From positions 1 through 48,025 of the forward strand of contig CALLBO010000080.1 in the NCBI GenBank assembly GCA_937998875.1: a DNA stretch of 48,025 nucleotides, given 5' to 3'. The notes beneath the pieces are model-generated. The model had not been told where the DNA came from and searched no databases. It saw only the letters and a program-made list of their open reading frames with translations. Of the stretch, positions 33,163-42,186 are shown piece by piece (the stretch's first letter is position 1; each line of letters begins with the position of its first letter). The position numbers were made by a program, and so were the translations under genes. The DNA is from an uncultured Granulosicoccaceae bacterium. GTDB lineage: Bacteria > Pseudomonadota > Gammaproteobacteria > Granulosicoccales > Granulosicoccaceae.

Positions 33163-34632
33163 CTACTCAACGGTCATGGCCAGAAAAATCGGCCCCTGCT
33201 CACGCTGAACCAGCACCGCAACGCTTGAACCTGATTCAATCGATTCTATGGAGTTTTGAAAGTCCTCTACTGAACTGATATTGACCGAGTCAATCATGGT
33301 GATGACATCACCATCCCGCACGCCGGCAAGTGCTGCGGGTCCTTCCCCGACTTTGGTGACCACCACACCTTCGCCATCCAGCCCTAATGACTCTGCCAGC
33401 TCCTCATCCACCGGCGCGACATTCAGACCGAGTTTGTTGTCTATGGTGGGCGCATCCGGTTTACCCGTTAAGGCATTGTCGTTTGCATCCGGCAGCTCGC
33501 CAATCAACACGCTTAAAGTCTTCCTTTCGCCCTCTCTAATCACTTCAACCGATGCTTCCCTACCGGACCGAACCCGACCCACCAGTGGTGGCAGAGAGCT
33601 GGATTTATCAACATAGCCACCGTTAAAGCTGACAATGATGTCACCCACCTGTAAGTCAGACGCAGCGGCTGGACTATCAGGCAATACTCTCGATACCAGT
33701 GCGCCGTGAGGTATTTCCATCGAAAAAGATTCTGCCAGTTCCCGTGTTACATCCTGAATAATCACACCCAGCCAGCCACGAGAAACTGTGCCACTCGTTT
33801 TAAGCTGCTCGGAAATATCAATCGCCATTTCAATCGGGATTGAGAATGACAACCCCATAAAGCCACCGGTCCGACTGTAGATCTGCGAATTAATACCCAC
33901 AACTTCACCGTCCAGATTAAACAGCGGGCCTCCTGAGTTACCGGGATTAATAGCAACATCAGTTTGTATAAATGGCACATAACTCTCACGCGGCAGTGAA
34001 CGACCGGTGGCACTAACGATACCGGCTGTGACTGAAAAGTCGAAACCGAATGGCGATCCTATGGCCAACACCCATTCACCCACTGCCAGCTCACTGGATT
34101 TCCCGATGCGAGCCGCGGGTAAGCCCTCGGCTTCAATTTTAAGCACTGCGACATCACTGCGAGGATCTCGGCCGACAAGCTCAGCCACATATTGACGCCT
34201 GTCATGTAGGCGAACAATAATCTCAGCTGCACCTTCGATGACATGGTTGTTTGTCAGAATGTAGCCATCCGGCGAAACAATAAAACCGGAGCCAAGTGAA
34301 TCAGAATCAAACTGCACTGACAGAATCGAGTCATTAAAGCCCGGCCGGTAGCTTTGCTCCTGAGACTGGGGACCGTTTTGCTGCTCTTCCAGAAACTTAC
34401 GGAAAAATTCACCGAACGGCGAATCGTCTCCCGGCATACCTGAACCCGGTTGAGTACGCTCCACCTCACTGGTGGTACTGATGTTAACCACGGACATGTG
34501 ATTCTGCTCCACCAGCTCGGTAAAATCCGGCAGATCAGCCAAAGCCGTTAGCGGCAGACAAAACAATATAAAAGCCGTTAACCGGGAAAATCGACGTAAC
34601 AGAAATTTCGCTGTCATCGCTCTGGCAGTCAT
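33163..34632 (-). CDS. mucD: Periplasmic Do-type serine protease (MucD/DegP-like)
   Basis: This periplasmic protease/chaperone degrades misfolded envelope proteins and limits sigma-E activation. The signal peptide spans about 10-32 (LTALA end). The triad is His130 (TNNHVIEG), Asp160 (SDVAVLKI) and Ser233 (GNSGGPL). Two PDZ domains follow (about 270-365 and 395-485). The ATG has an AGGAG site at normal spacing. Its place after rseC matches the mucD location in Pseudomonas. It has 489 residues, normal length. Confidence 0.95.
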   Translation of the reverse strand: MTARAMTAKFLLRRFSRLTAFILFCLPLTALADLPDFTELVEQNHMSVVNISTTSEVERTQPGSGMPGDDSPFGEFFRKFLEEQQNGPQSQEQSYRPGFNDSILSVQFDSDSLGSGFIVSPDGYILTNNHVIEGAAEIIVRLHDRRQYVAELVGRDPRSDVAVLKIEAEGLPAARIGKSSELAVGEWVLAIGSPFGFDFSVTAGIVSATGRSLPRESYVPFIQTDVAINPGNSGGPLFNLDGEVVGINSQIYSRTGGFMGLSFSIPIEMAIDISEQLKTSGTVSRGWLGVIIQDVTRELAESFSMEIPHGALVSRVLPDSPAAASDLQVGDIIVSFNGGYVDKSSSLPPLVGRVRSGREASVEVIREGERKTLSVLIGELPDANDNALTGKPDAPTIDNKLGLNVAPVDEELAESLGLDGEGVVVTKVGEGPAALAGVRDGDVITMIDSVNISSVEDFQNSIESIESGSSVAVLVQREQGPIFLAMTVE

Positions 34633-34783
34633 CGATTAGCTCTCCTGTTACGACCGCAATCCGATCGGAGCGGCCAGTTGCCTGGCGGTTGCTTGGCCAG
34701 TTGTGTAGCAAGACTACGGGGTTCAAATGACCCCGCCAAATCTGACCGTTAAAATCTGTTGGCCAATCTGGTGGAAGTTACGT

Positions 34784-35320
34784 TTAGCTGCTGCGAACTG
34801 TCAGGTACTTTGCGATATGCAATCGCAACGCCGGCGCCAAGAAAACAATAGCGCTGAGGCCTGCGCCAAAACCGACGAATGCAGACAGTGCAATCTGTGC
34901 TTCTGAGGCACCAAAAAACAAGTCACAACACAGCATGAAGAATAGCATAAGCACGACCGGCAGAACGTAAACCACCGATGACAAAGCTAACAGCATTCCG
35001 GCCGGTACCTCTAACTCGAATGACTGACCGGTTTTCAAGGAGTGTAGACCGTACTGGTGAAAAAGAGAGATCGGTGAATCTGTTGCCGGTTCAACGGTTG
35101 AATCCATTGCCTGATCAACAGCCGGATCCATAACCTGGTCGACAGCCAAATCAAAAGGGAGTTCGATCGGAGTTGTCTTATCGGGATTGCTCAGCAAACC
35201 GGAACAACTACCACAGCTTCGGCACGCTGCATTGTCTACACGACTATTAACCAGCTCGCATACTGAGCCCGTTGCAGACTGCCTCACCACCAGCAACTTG
35301 CGGCGATGCGTCCAGGTCAA
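34784..35320 (-). CDS. rseC: RseC/MucC sigma-E modulator with acidic repeat insert
   Basis: RseC is an inner-membrane modulator of sigma E and of SoxR reduction. The Cys cluster C21, C33-x-x-C36-x-x-C39 is conserved, and two membrane helices (about 105-130 and 138-162) are present. Between them residues 56-82 hold an acidic repeating stretch (DLAVDQVMDPAVDQAMDS), longer than usual in the family. It follows rseB after 2 bp. A 151-bp gap separates it from mucD. Confidence 0.85.
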   Translation of the reverse strand: MTWTHRRKLLVVRQSATGSVCELVNSRVDNAACRSCGSCSGLLSNPDKTTPIELPFDLAVDQVMDPAVDQAMDSTVEPATDSPISLFHQYGLHSLKTGQSFELEVPAGMLLALSSVVYVLPVVLMLFFMLCCDLFFGASEAQIALSAFVGFGAGLSAIVFLAPALRLHIAKYLTVRSS

Positions 35321-35322
35321 AT

Positions 35323-36327
35323 CTACAACTCTGCCAGCTGTAGCGAATCACCGGTCATCATGACCGTCGGTCTCGGCACTTCACCTACGACGGTAACATG
35401 CCATTTGTCCTGCATAACGCCGTAAGCATGAACAGCGCCCATACCGGTTAGGCCCTGCAGTTCGTTTTGCACATCATCGCCCATTGGTGCGACGTAAACA
35501 GACATAGATGCCAACCCATCGGTATACATGATTCTACGCACAACAGAGTCTTCCGGCAGCACCAAAACCTTGTCTGACATGAGCTCAAAGCCATCGGGCA
35601 ATGTCAATTCATCAATGCCGGGGATATCGGCCTTCGGCTCGGCGGGTGGCAGCAACGGCTTGTCGATATCCAGCATCCACTCCTGACGCTGCCCCGAAAC
35701 AGATGCCTCAAAAGCAGACAACGGAAAGTTTTTTGAATACTCGACCTCGGTAAACATCACTTGCTCAATAATTGAACCGTTGTTGTCACTCATGACCGAT
35801 CGCAACATTAGAAAGGTCTCTGCATCGATCCAGAGTCGATACCCATAGCGGTAACTGTCAAGCGGCATTATATCTACCACTTCCACCTTCCTGCCCGCCA
35901 CTCGATCCATACCGTTGTGCTTAAACGCATAGAGCTTTTCCAGCTGAGCAATTTCCTGTGGTTCAAACTCGGGGAAAGGTGTTCTTGGCGTGGATTCACT
36001 AACAGCGACAGACTTACTACCCGGCCAGATGCATACAACACTCTCTGCGTTCCGGAGTATCTCTCTCGCTTCTCCATTCAGTGATACTAATCGTTCACGC
36101 TCGATACCATTCTCATTGCTATGGAAGATCCGCATGGATTCAAGCTCGCCGTCATGGGCGTAAACAAACGAACCTGAATAATCCAGTCCCTGCATTGCAG
36201 CAGACATCTTCTTGATCAGATCACGTCCAACCGATGTTGAGCCAGCAGCTGATACTGAAGAAAATAGCAGGCATATCAGCGCCAAAACAGTGCAGGCACG
36301 ATAACGATTGTGTAAGCAGGACATCAC
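35323..36327 (-). CDS. rseB: Sigma-E regulator RseB/MucB
   Basis: RseB is a periplasmic protein that binds RseA and senses lipid or lipopolysaccharide signals, guarding RseA from cleavage. A signal peptide covers about 10-28. 'KMSAAMQGLDYSGSFVYAHDGELESMRIFHS' and 'ERLVSLNGEAREILRNAESVVCIWPGSKSV' are N-terminal-domain hallmarks; the C-terminal domain has 'VRRIMYTDGLASMSVYV' and 'GAVHAYGVMQDKWHVTVVGEVP'. It starts with GTG at 36327, overlapping the rseA stop, or with ATG three bases later; GGGAGG is upstream. Confidence 0.95.
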   Translation of the reverse strand: MMSCLHNRYRACTVLALICLLFSSVSAAGSTSVGRDLIKKMSAAMQGLDYSGSFVYAHDGELESMRIFHSNENGIERERLVSLNGEAREILRNAESVVCIWPGSKSVAVSESTPRTPFPEFEPQEIAQLEKLYAFKHNGMDRVAGRKVEVVDIMPLDSYRYGYRLWIDAETFLMLRSVMSDNNGSIIEQVMFTEVEYSKNFPLSAFEASVSGQRQEWMLDIDKPLLPPAEPKADIPGIDELTLPDGFELMSDKVLVLPEDSVVRRIMYTDGLASMSVYVAPMGDDVQNELQGLTGMGAVHAYGVMQDKWHVTVVGEVPRPTVMMTGDSLQLAEL

Positions 36328-37118
36328 TCTGATTGACCTCCCGACTCAGTCGCAGATGATTGAAAACCAGTTGTATCATAGCCAACAACACGTGAGTGAG
36401 AGATCATTCCATTGACACGTCCCATACTTGCGTCTTCCAGATGATTGGTCAGTAGCATGTTAAGGCGTTGCTCTATGGCTTCGTTTCGCGTGACGTCGTT
36501 ATCAGTGCGCCAGCGAGTGCCGTTGTCACCAATTCGCACGGATGCTTGCAAAACCTGCGCATCTGAGTCGACCAGGTTTTGTTGAGTTGACGCTGCAGTC
36601 TGAATTGCTTGTTCACTAGCCACAACACCAGCATCTGCTACCTGCACACCATCTTTGGCATCCGGCTGCTGTAGCTGGGTAAACAAAAGTGCCGCTCCAG
36701 CAACACTCGCGGCAAGACCCAAACCTGCTACCGGCCTCCACAACGCAGATGGTCTACGTGAAGTACGATCGGCTTCCCTTCGCGAAGTATTTCTGCGGCT
36801 AGCGATTCGATCTCGTGCATCGGTTAACGAAACCACTGACGGACCCGATTCTATGTCGGCGGCATACTCATCGAAATCCGCTTCACGTGCAATGGCAGCA
36901 CTGACCCTTGCAGTAAAATCAACCGGAATAGCCGGATGATAATCAGCCTGCAGAACGTCGCGAACCAGATGCGCACTCTGCCATGTGGCAGTGAGATCCT
37001 TATCATGACAGGCACGCTCAACCATCACATTGAGTGCAAAATTGTCTTTCTCATCGTGCTCACCGTCCGCAAACGCAGAAAGCGCAGATTTCACAGAATT
37101 TGTATCGTTATTGTTCAT
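36324..37118 (-). CDS. rseA: Anti-sigma-E factor RseA/MucA
   Basis: RseA is a single-span inner-membrane protein that holds sigma E inactive. 'SALSAFADGEHDE' at the N-terminus is the anti-sigma signature, followed by 'TWQSAHLVRDVLQADY'. The membrane helix is at about 127-148 (ALWRPVAGLGLAASVAGAALLF). The periplasmic half contains 'RLNMLLTNHLEDASMG', 'SHSRVVGYD', as in MucA. It lies 12 bp after rpoE. Length is 264 residues, slightly long because of a basic Arg/Ser linker before the helix (about 100-125). Confidence 0.94.
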   Translation of the reverse strand: MNNNDTNSVKSALSAFADGEHDEKDNFALNVMVERACHDKDLTATWQSAHLVRDVLQADYHPAIPVDFTARVSAAIAREADFDEYAADIESGPSVVSLTDARDRIASRRNTSRREADRTSRRPSALWRPVAGLGLAASVAGAALLFTQLQQPDAKDGVQVADAGVVASEQAIQTAASTQQNLVDSDAQVLQASVRIGDNGTRWRTDNDVTRNEAIEQRLNMLLTNHLEDASMGRVNGMISHSRVVGYDTTGFQSSATESGGQSE

Positions 37119-37130
37119 AAAAAATCCAAA

Positions 37131-37727
37131 TTAAGCTTCAGCACTACCGGTGTTATCTATTAACGGTCGAAGCTGCTGATCGATCGCATCTCGAGCGCGG
37201 AAGATTCTGGACCGGACCGTACCAATCGGACACTCCATAATTTCCGCTATTTCGTCGTATGACAAACCTTTCAACTCTCTGAGTGTAATTGCAGTCTTAA
37301 GTTCAGCTGGTAACCCGTTTATCGCTGTCTTCACAGTTTCAGTAATCTGATCAGTCACCAGCTCGCTGTGCGGGTCTGCGATATCCCGCAATCCCGACGC
37401 ACTTTCAAAATATTCGGCCTCGTCGCTGTCTACACTGCCGTCCGTGGGTCTTCTTGAGGCAGCAACCAGATGATTCTTGGCCGTGTTTATCGCAATCCGG
37501 TACAACCAGGTGTAAAAAGCACTGTCTCCACGAAAATTCTTCAGCCCTTTATAGGCCTTAATAAAGGCTTCCTGGGTAACATCCTGCACCTCGTGACTGT
37601 CTTTTACGAAACGCGAAACCAGATTTGCGATCTTGTGCTGGTATTTCAACACCAGCAGATCAAATGCGCGGTTGTCACCAGCCTGTACTTTTCTTACCAG
37701 GGCCAGATCATTACTTTTTTCACTCAC
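37131..37727 (-). CDS. rpoE: RNA polymerase sigma-E factor
   Basis: This is the envelope-stress ECF sigma factor. Region 2 is clear (FDLLVLKYQHKIANLVSRFVKDSHEVQDVTQEAFIKAYKGLKNFRGDSAFYTWLYRIAINTAKN) and region 4 has ELKTAITLRELKGLSYDEIAEIMECPIGTVRSRIFRARDAI. I start at GTG 37727 (VSEKSNDLAL), which has GAGGGG about 8 nt upstream; an earlier GTG at 37745 would leave almost no leader from the predicted sigma-E promoter. The product is 198 residues. It heads the rseA-rseB-rseC-mucD block. Confidence 0.96.
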   Translation of the reverse strand: MSEKSNDLALVRKVQAGDNRAFDLLVLKYQHKIANLVSRFVKDSHEVQDVTQEAFIKAYKGLKNFRGDSAFYTWLYRIAINTAKNHLVAASRRPTDGSVDSDEAEYFESASGLRDIADPHSELVTDQITETVKTAINGLPAELKTAITLRELKGLSYDEIAEIMECPIGTVRSRIFRARDAIDQQLRPLIDNTGSAEA

Positions 37728-37755
37728 AGGCGACCCCTCGCCCACTACGACACCC

Positions 37756-37784
37756 TCCGACCCACTGCTGCCTGCTTAAGTTCC
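37756..37784 (-). promoter_or_regulatory. Predicted sigma-E-dependent promoter of rpoE
   Basis: Read on the minus strand, GGAACTT (37784-37778) is an exact sigma-E -35 element, followed after 17 nt by TCGGA (37760-37756), close to the sigma-E -10 pattern TC-x-x-A. Transcription would start near 37749, about 22 nt before the preferred rpoE start. This implies autoregulation, as known for rpoE/algU in other gammaproteobacteria. Confidence 0.6.
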
Positions 37785-37916
37785 ACTGCATTCTGTAGTT
37801 GTTTATCATTTTTTATAGTTAGACCGAGTCCGGATAAGCGAATTATGCCTGCTATGTGGCACTGTTCGCTATATGCCTGTGTGTTAAGGGACCGGTGCTG
37901 TTGTCTTCTACGCGGT

Positions 37917-38471
37917 CTAAGGAGCGAAATTTCGGATAAAAGTCGACCGGTAATGCACCAGCTCGTCGATTGAATCCCGGATATCGCTCAGCGCGAGATG
38001 CTGAGACTTTTTAACAAACCGTTTCGCGACATCCGGCGCCCAGCGTTGTGCCAGAATCTTGAGCGTACTGACATCCAGATTCCGGTAGTGAAAATAGGCT
38101 TCCAGTTCCGGCATGTGTTGCGCCATAAAGCGCCTGTCCTGACAAATACTGTTGCCACACATCGGGCTCTTACCAGACGGAACCCAGCCAGCAAGAAACT
38201 CGATAGTCGCTCGCTGAGCGTCAGCGGCAGACTGATTGCTGGCTCTGACACGATCAACCAGACCTGACGACGTGTGGTGAGACGTACACCACTCATCCAT
38301 TGCGCCAAGCACATCATCTGACGCATGAATTGCCACCACAGGCCCTTCCGCCAGAATCTCCAGATTGGAATCAGTGACGATGGTCGCGATCTCGATGATC
38401 CGATCATGCTCCGGGTCAAGACCCGTCATTTCCAGATCGATCCAGATCAAATTGTCATTGCTAACTGTCAT
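37917..38471 (-). CDS. orn: Oligoribonuclease
   Basis: Orn degrades 2-5-nt RNAs (and pGpG from cyclic-di-GMP turnover) in the cytoplasm. The DEDDh exonuclease motifs are visible: [52 protein letters not shown] and [14 protein letters not shown] at 38471 ([15 protein letters not shown]) matches the family start; the longer frame to 38552 adds 27 unlike residues. It is divergent from rsgA, as in E. coli. Confidence 0.97.
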   Translation of the reverse strand: MTVSNDNLIWIDLEMTGLDPEHDRIIEIATIVTDSNLEILAEGPVVAIHASDDVLGAMDEWCTSHHTSSGLVDRVRASNQSAADAQRATIEFLAGWVPSGKSPMCGNSICQDRRFMAQHMPELEAYFHYRNLDVSTLKILAQRWAPDVAKRFVKKSQHLALSDIRDSIDELVHYRSTFIRNFAP

Positions 38472-38652
38472 CACCCGGTCACCTGCGCCATCTTCTGCCC
38501 ACCGTGTTGTATGCCAAAATATAGATTTTGCAGCGTACAATGGTACCTGCAAAGCAACAATTATACTTCACGACAATATGCCCACATTAGAGCGACCTAC
38601 AAATGCACAGTGCTGATTGCCTCACCGACCCTCTGCCCACACCGACCCTGTT

Positions 38653-39606
38653 TTGAGCAAAAACACGGCAGCGGGATTGAACAACAAAAATGCGGCTGGC
38701 AATTCAGACGATGACGACGGCAACATAACCGGGCATCAGGCGCGTGTCATCGCCAACCACGGTTCAGAATTAACGCTGCGTGCAGAGAATGGTGAGACCT
38801 TCAGCGCCTCACCGAAGAAAAAGCTCGATCTTGTCGTGACAGGAGACCTTGTACTCTGGCAGGCAGAACAATACGGTGTTGCCCGTGTCACCAGCGTACT
38901 GCCACGTACCGGCACACTCGCCCGCACCGACCGGGCCGGTCGCGCCAAACCGATTGCGACAAACGTCAATCAGGTGCTTGTCGTAACGGCGCCCAAACCA
39001 CCATTTGATACCCTGTTACTCGATCGCTATTGCGTTGCGGCAGCCACTATCGGAGCAGAGATCGCGATCATCATCAACAAGACCGACTTGCTGGATAAAA
39101 CCACCAGTGAAACGGCACATAACATAGAGGCGCTTTATAGCAGCCTTGGCTATAAGGTCGCGCGCTGTTGCGTGAAAGATCCAGACGGACTCTCCCAGGT
39201 AAGACCATTACTTGATGATCGGATTTCTATTCTTGTCGGTCAATCCGGTGTTGGAAAATCATCAATACTGAAGGCGCTGATGCCGGAGCAGGAAATTAAA
39301 ACCGGCCACCTTTCAGACAACTCCGGCCTTGGGAGGCATACGACAACAGTCACCAACTGGTATGACCTCGCACATAACGGTGCCATCATCGACTCGCCAG
39401 GTGTGAGACAATTTTCCCTTGAGCACCTGGATTCGGTTGATATACAGGCAGGCTTTCGGGAAATTTCAGAGCATGCTGCCCAGTGCAAATTCAACGACTG
39501 CTCCCATCAACACGAGCCGGAATGTCACGTGCTCGCAGCGCTCGTCAACGGGGAAATAAACAAGGACCGCTACGATCATTTCCTGCAATTGATTCGCAGC
39601 GAGTAG
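38653..39606 (+). CDS. rsgA: Ribosome small-subunit GTPase RsgA
   Basis: RsgA releases RbfA late in 30S maturation. It is a circularly permuted GTPase: NKTDLLD (G4), then GQSGVGKSSILKAL (G1), DNSGLGRHTT (G2) and DSPGVRQF (G3). The zinc-binding end C-K-F-N-D-C-S-H-Q-H-E-P-E-C-H is present, and an N-terminal OB domain precedes. The frame reaches TTG at 38617; TTG at 38653 (LSKNTAAG) looks closer to the usual MSK start. Neither has a strong ribosome site, so the start is uncertain. Confidence 0.94.
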   Translation: MSKNTAAGLNNKNAAGNSDDDDGNITGHQARVIANHGSELTLRAENGETFSASPKKKLDLVVTGDLVLWQAEQYGVARVTSVLPRTGTLARTDRAGRAKPIATNVNQVLVVTAPKPPFDTLLLDRYCVAAATIGAEIAIIINKTDLLDKTTSETAHNIEALYSSLGYKVARCCVKDPDGLSQVRPLLDDRISILVGQSGVGKSSILKALMPEQEIKTGHLSDNSGLGRHTTTVTNWYDLAHNGAIIDSPGVRQFSLEHLDSVDIQAGFREISEHAAQCKFNDCSHQHEPECHVLAALVNGEINKDRYDHFLQLIRSE

Positions 39607-39657
39607 CGCACCTGGCCCATAAACATCCCACTGCAGTTAATAACTACGAAAATAGGA

Positions 39658-39663
39658 TATAAT
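39658..39663 (+). promoter_or_regulatory. Candidate -10 element upstream of icd
   Basis: A perfect TATAAT lies 146 bp upstream of the icd ATG, just after rsgA. No strong TTGACA-like -35 exists at 16-18 bp (best match GTTAAT/AGTTAA), so activation or a weak -35 is possible. The long leader would be about 140 nt. Confidence 0.4.
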
Positions 39664-39808
39664 CAGGGGCTCGAAACTTTTTGCGTTATTGCTATTCAAT
39701 CCGTCGTTGCGACTCCATCGCCTTGCCCTACAACCGCCGTTGCGATTTCAAATCCCCATACGGGTCAAAAATGGAATCATCCGCGGCACATCACCAAAGT
39801 GAGCATGC

Positions 39809-42049
39809 ATGCCTGACACCACCAAGATAATTTACACCAACACAGACGAAGCACCGGCACTTGCCACCTACTCCCTGCTTCCGATTGTTCGCAGTTTCCT
39901 TAGCCCGGCGGGTGTCGCCATTGATACCGCAGACATTTCGCTCGCAGCACGAACCTTGAGCGCTTTCAACGACCTGTTGCCAGAATCACAGCGCGTCGAA
40001 GATGCTCTGCAAAACCTCGGCGAACTTGCAAAAACACCTCAGGCCAACATTATCAAGCTGCCCAATATCAGTGCGTCCGTACCGCAGTTAAAAGGTGCGA
40101 TCGCAGAGCTCCAGGCTAGCGGGTATGACGTTCCGGATTACCCGGATGATCCAAGCACTGATAAAGAGATTGACGCACGTGCAAGGTTCGATACGGTCAA
40201 AGGCAGTGCGGTAAATCCGGTATTGCGGGAAGGCAACTCAGACAGACGTGCGCCTGCAGCAGTTAAGAATTACGCAAAGAAAAATCCTCATGCGATGGGC
40301 GCATGGTCAGCGGATTCCAAAACATCAGTAGCAACGATGACCGCTGGCGACTTCCGATCAAACGAAAAGTCTCTGACCATTGCAGAAGACGATACCTTGT
40401 CTGTAGTGCATATCACCAAAGATGGCGCTGAGACGGTGTTAAAAGAATCCATTCCGGTACTTGCCAACGAAATAGTTGATGCGAGTTTTATGAGCAAGAA
40501 AGCGTTGGTAGGCTTTCTCGGCACGCAAATCAAAGCCGCCAAAGAACAGGACGTTTTGTTTTCGTTGCATCTAAAAGCAACGATGATGAAAATCTCTGAT
40601 CCCATCATCTTTGGCACCGGTGTCGATGTATTCTTTGAAGAGCTTTTCAACAAGCACGGTGATGTGCTTAAAGAAGCCGGCGCAAACGTCAGAAACGGAC
40701 TGGGAAATTTGATCAATAGTCTTGATCAGCTGCCGAACAGCAAGAAGCAAGAGATCGAAAAAGACATTCAGGCGATATACGAATCACAGCCTGACCTTGC
40801 AATGGTTAACTCCGATCAGGGCATTACCAATCTGCACGTACCCAGTGACATCATTATTGATGCATCTATGCCTGCAATGATCCGGAGCTCCGGCAAAATG
40901 TGGAATCACGAAGGTGCGCAACAAGACACGTTGGCGGCCATCCCCGACAGCAGCTATGCAGACCTCTATACACGCACGATTCAGTTTCACAAAGACCATG
41001 GTGCATTCGATCCAACGACCATGGGCACGTGCCCTAATGTTGGGCTGATGGCACAAAAGGCCCAGGAATACGGCTCGCATGATAAAACTTTTGAACTGTC
41101 TGCAGACGGCACCGTTCAACTCAGAAACTCAGCAGGTGATGTATTCATTGAGCATCAGGTAGAAACCGGCGACATCTGGCGTTGCTGCCAGGTGAAAGAT
41201 GCACCGGTGAGAGACTGGGTAAAACTTGCGGTCTCCCGTGCTAAAGCCACCGGTTGGCCGGCGGTATTCTGGCTCGATAAAAACCGCGCCCATGATGCCG
41301 AGCTGATTAAGAAAGTCGAGCTATACCTAAAGGATCATGATACCGATTCTCTCGACATCCAAATTCTGTCAGTGGGTGAAGCAACAGACTACACGCTGGA
41401 TAGAATCAAAAAAGGTGAGAACACCATTTCAGTTACGGGCAACGTACTTCGAGACTACTTAACCGACCTGTTCCCGATACTGGAACTTGGCACCAGCGCA
41501 AAAATGCTATCAATCGTACCGTTAATGAACGGCGGTGGATTGTTCGAAACAGGCGCCGGCGGCTCCGCACCCAAGCACGTACAACAACTGGTTGAAGAAA
41601 ACCACTTACGTTGGGATTCACTCGGTGAGTTTCTGGCACTGGCTGTATCACTCGAGCACTTATCAGAAGCCAACAACAACAAAACCGCAGCGCTACTCGG
41701 TGACGCTTTAAACACCGCTACTGAAAAACTCCTTACCAGTAGAAAGTCACCTTCACGCAAGGTTGGAGAACTCGACACCCGAGGCAGTCACTTCTACCTG
41801 GCACTCTACTGGGCAGAGGCGATGGCCACTCAAACCGAAGATCGTGATATGGCTGAACGCTTCGCACCACTGGCAAAAGCACTCACAAATGACGAAGAAA
41901 AGATTGTCAACGAACTGAACAGCGTGCAAGGCAAACCAGTCGATATAGGCGGCTACTACTATCCTGACGTTGCGAAGTGCGATGCCTCTATGCGACCCAG
42001 TGAAACGCTGAACCAACACCTTGAGAGTTTTGCAGTTAAATCAGCCTAA
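39809..42049 (+). CDS. icd: Monomeric NADP-dependent isocitrate dehydrogenase
   Basis: The enzyme oxidises isocitrate to 2-oxoglutarate and CO2, making NADPH, in the citric acid cycle. The 746 residues match the monomeric (type II, about 740-residue) class: [48 protein letters not shown] (substrate loop with Ser/Asn/Arg), [41 protein letters not shown] and [18 protein letters not shown]. It stands alone, and is followed by a GC-rich palindrome (42061-42103) before the convergent kinase gene. Confidence 0.97.
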   Translation: MPDTTKIIYTNTDEAPALATYSLLPIVRSFLSPAGVAIDTADISLAARTLSAFNDLLPESQRVEDALQNLGELAKTPQANIIKLPNISASVPQLKGAIAELQASGYDVPDYPDDPSTDKEIDARARFDTVKGSAVNPVLREGNSDRRAPAAVKNYAKKNPHAMGAWSADSKTSVATMTAGDFRSNEKSLTIAEDDTLSVVHITKDGAETVLKESIPVLANEIVDASFMSKKALVGFLGTQIKAAKEQDVLFSLHLKATMMKISDPIIFGTGVDVFFEELFNKHGDVLKEAGANVRNGLGNLINSLDQLPNSKKQEIEKDIQAIYESQPDLAMVNSDQGITNLHVPSDIIIDASMPAMIRSSGKMWNHEGAQQDTLAAIPDSSYADLYTRTIQFHKDHGAFDPTTMGTCPNVGLMAQKAQEYGSHDKTFELSADGTVQLRNSAGDVFIEHQVETGDIWRCCQVKDAPVRDWVKLAVSRAKATGWPAVFWLDKNRAHDAELIKKVELYLKDHDTDSLDIQILSVGEATDYTLDRIKKGENTISVTGNVLRDYLTDLFPILELGTSAKMLSIVPLMNGGGLFETGAGGSAPKHVQQLVEENHLRWDSLGEFLALAVSLEHLSEANNNKTAALLGDALNTATEKLLTSRKSPSRKVGELDTRGSHFYLALYWAEAMATQTEDRDMAERFAPLAKALTNDEEKIVNELNSVQGKPVDIGGYYYPDVAKCDASMRPSETLNQHLESFAVKSA

Positions 42050-42060
42050 GCTGTAAAGTC

Positions 42061-42103
42061 ACCCTCCCCGCGGGGAGGGTCGGCGTCTAAGCGCCGGGGA
42101 GGG
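42061..42103 (-). repeat. Dispersed palindromic repeat, copy B
   Basis: ACCCTCCCCGCGGGGAGGGT (42061-42080) is a perfect 20-nt palindrome. It is joined to CGGCGTCTAAGCGCCGGGGAGGG-type sequence that is the reverse complement of the head of copy A at 13326-13348 (22 of 23 identical). It lies 11 bp after icd, between converging genes, and may stop transcription from both sides, although no T-run follows. Confidence 0.75.
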
Positions 42104-42186
42104 CTGGTTTCATAGGTGCCGCTAAACCTGAACCATTGCTTGGTATTGAGCGCCAGGCGATGCCGCCCAAGACAAACATCACCCAA

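Noticed and set aside
34717..34735. Hairpin CGGGGT/ACCCCG between rseC and mucD as a terminator
   Set aside because: No T-run follows on the minus strand and the stem is short; it is not enough to claim termination or attenuation.
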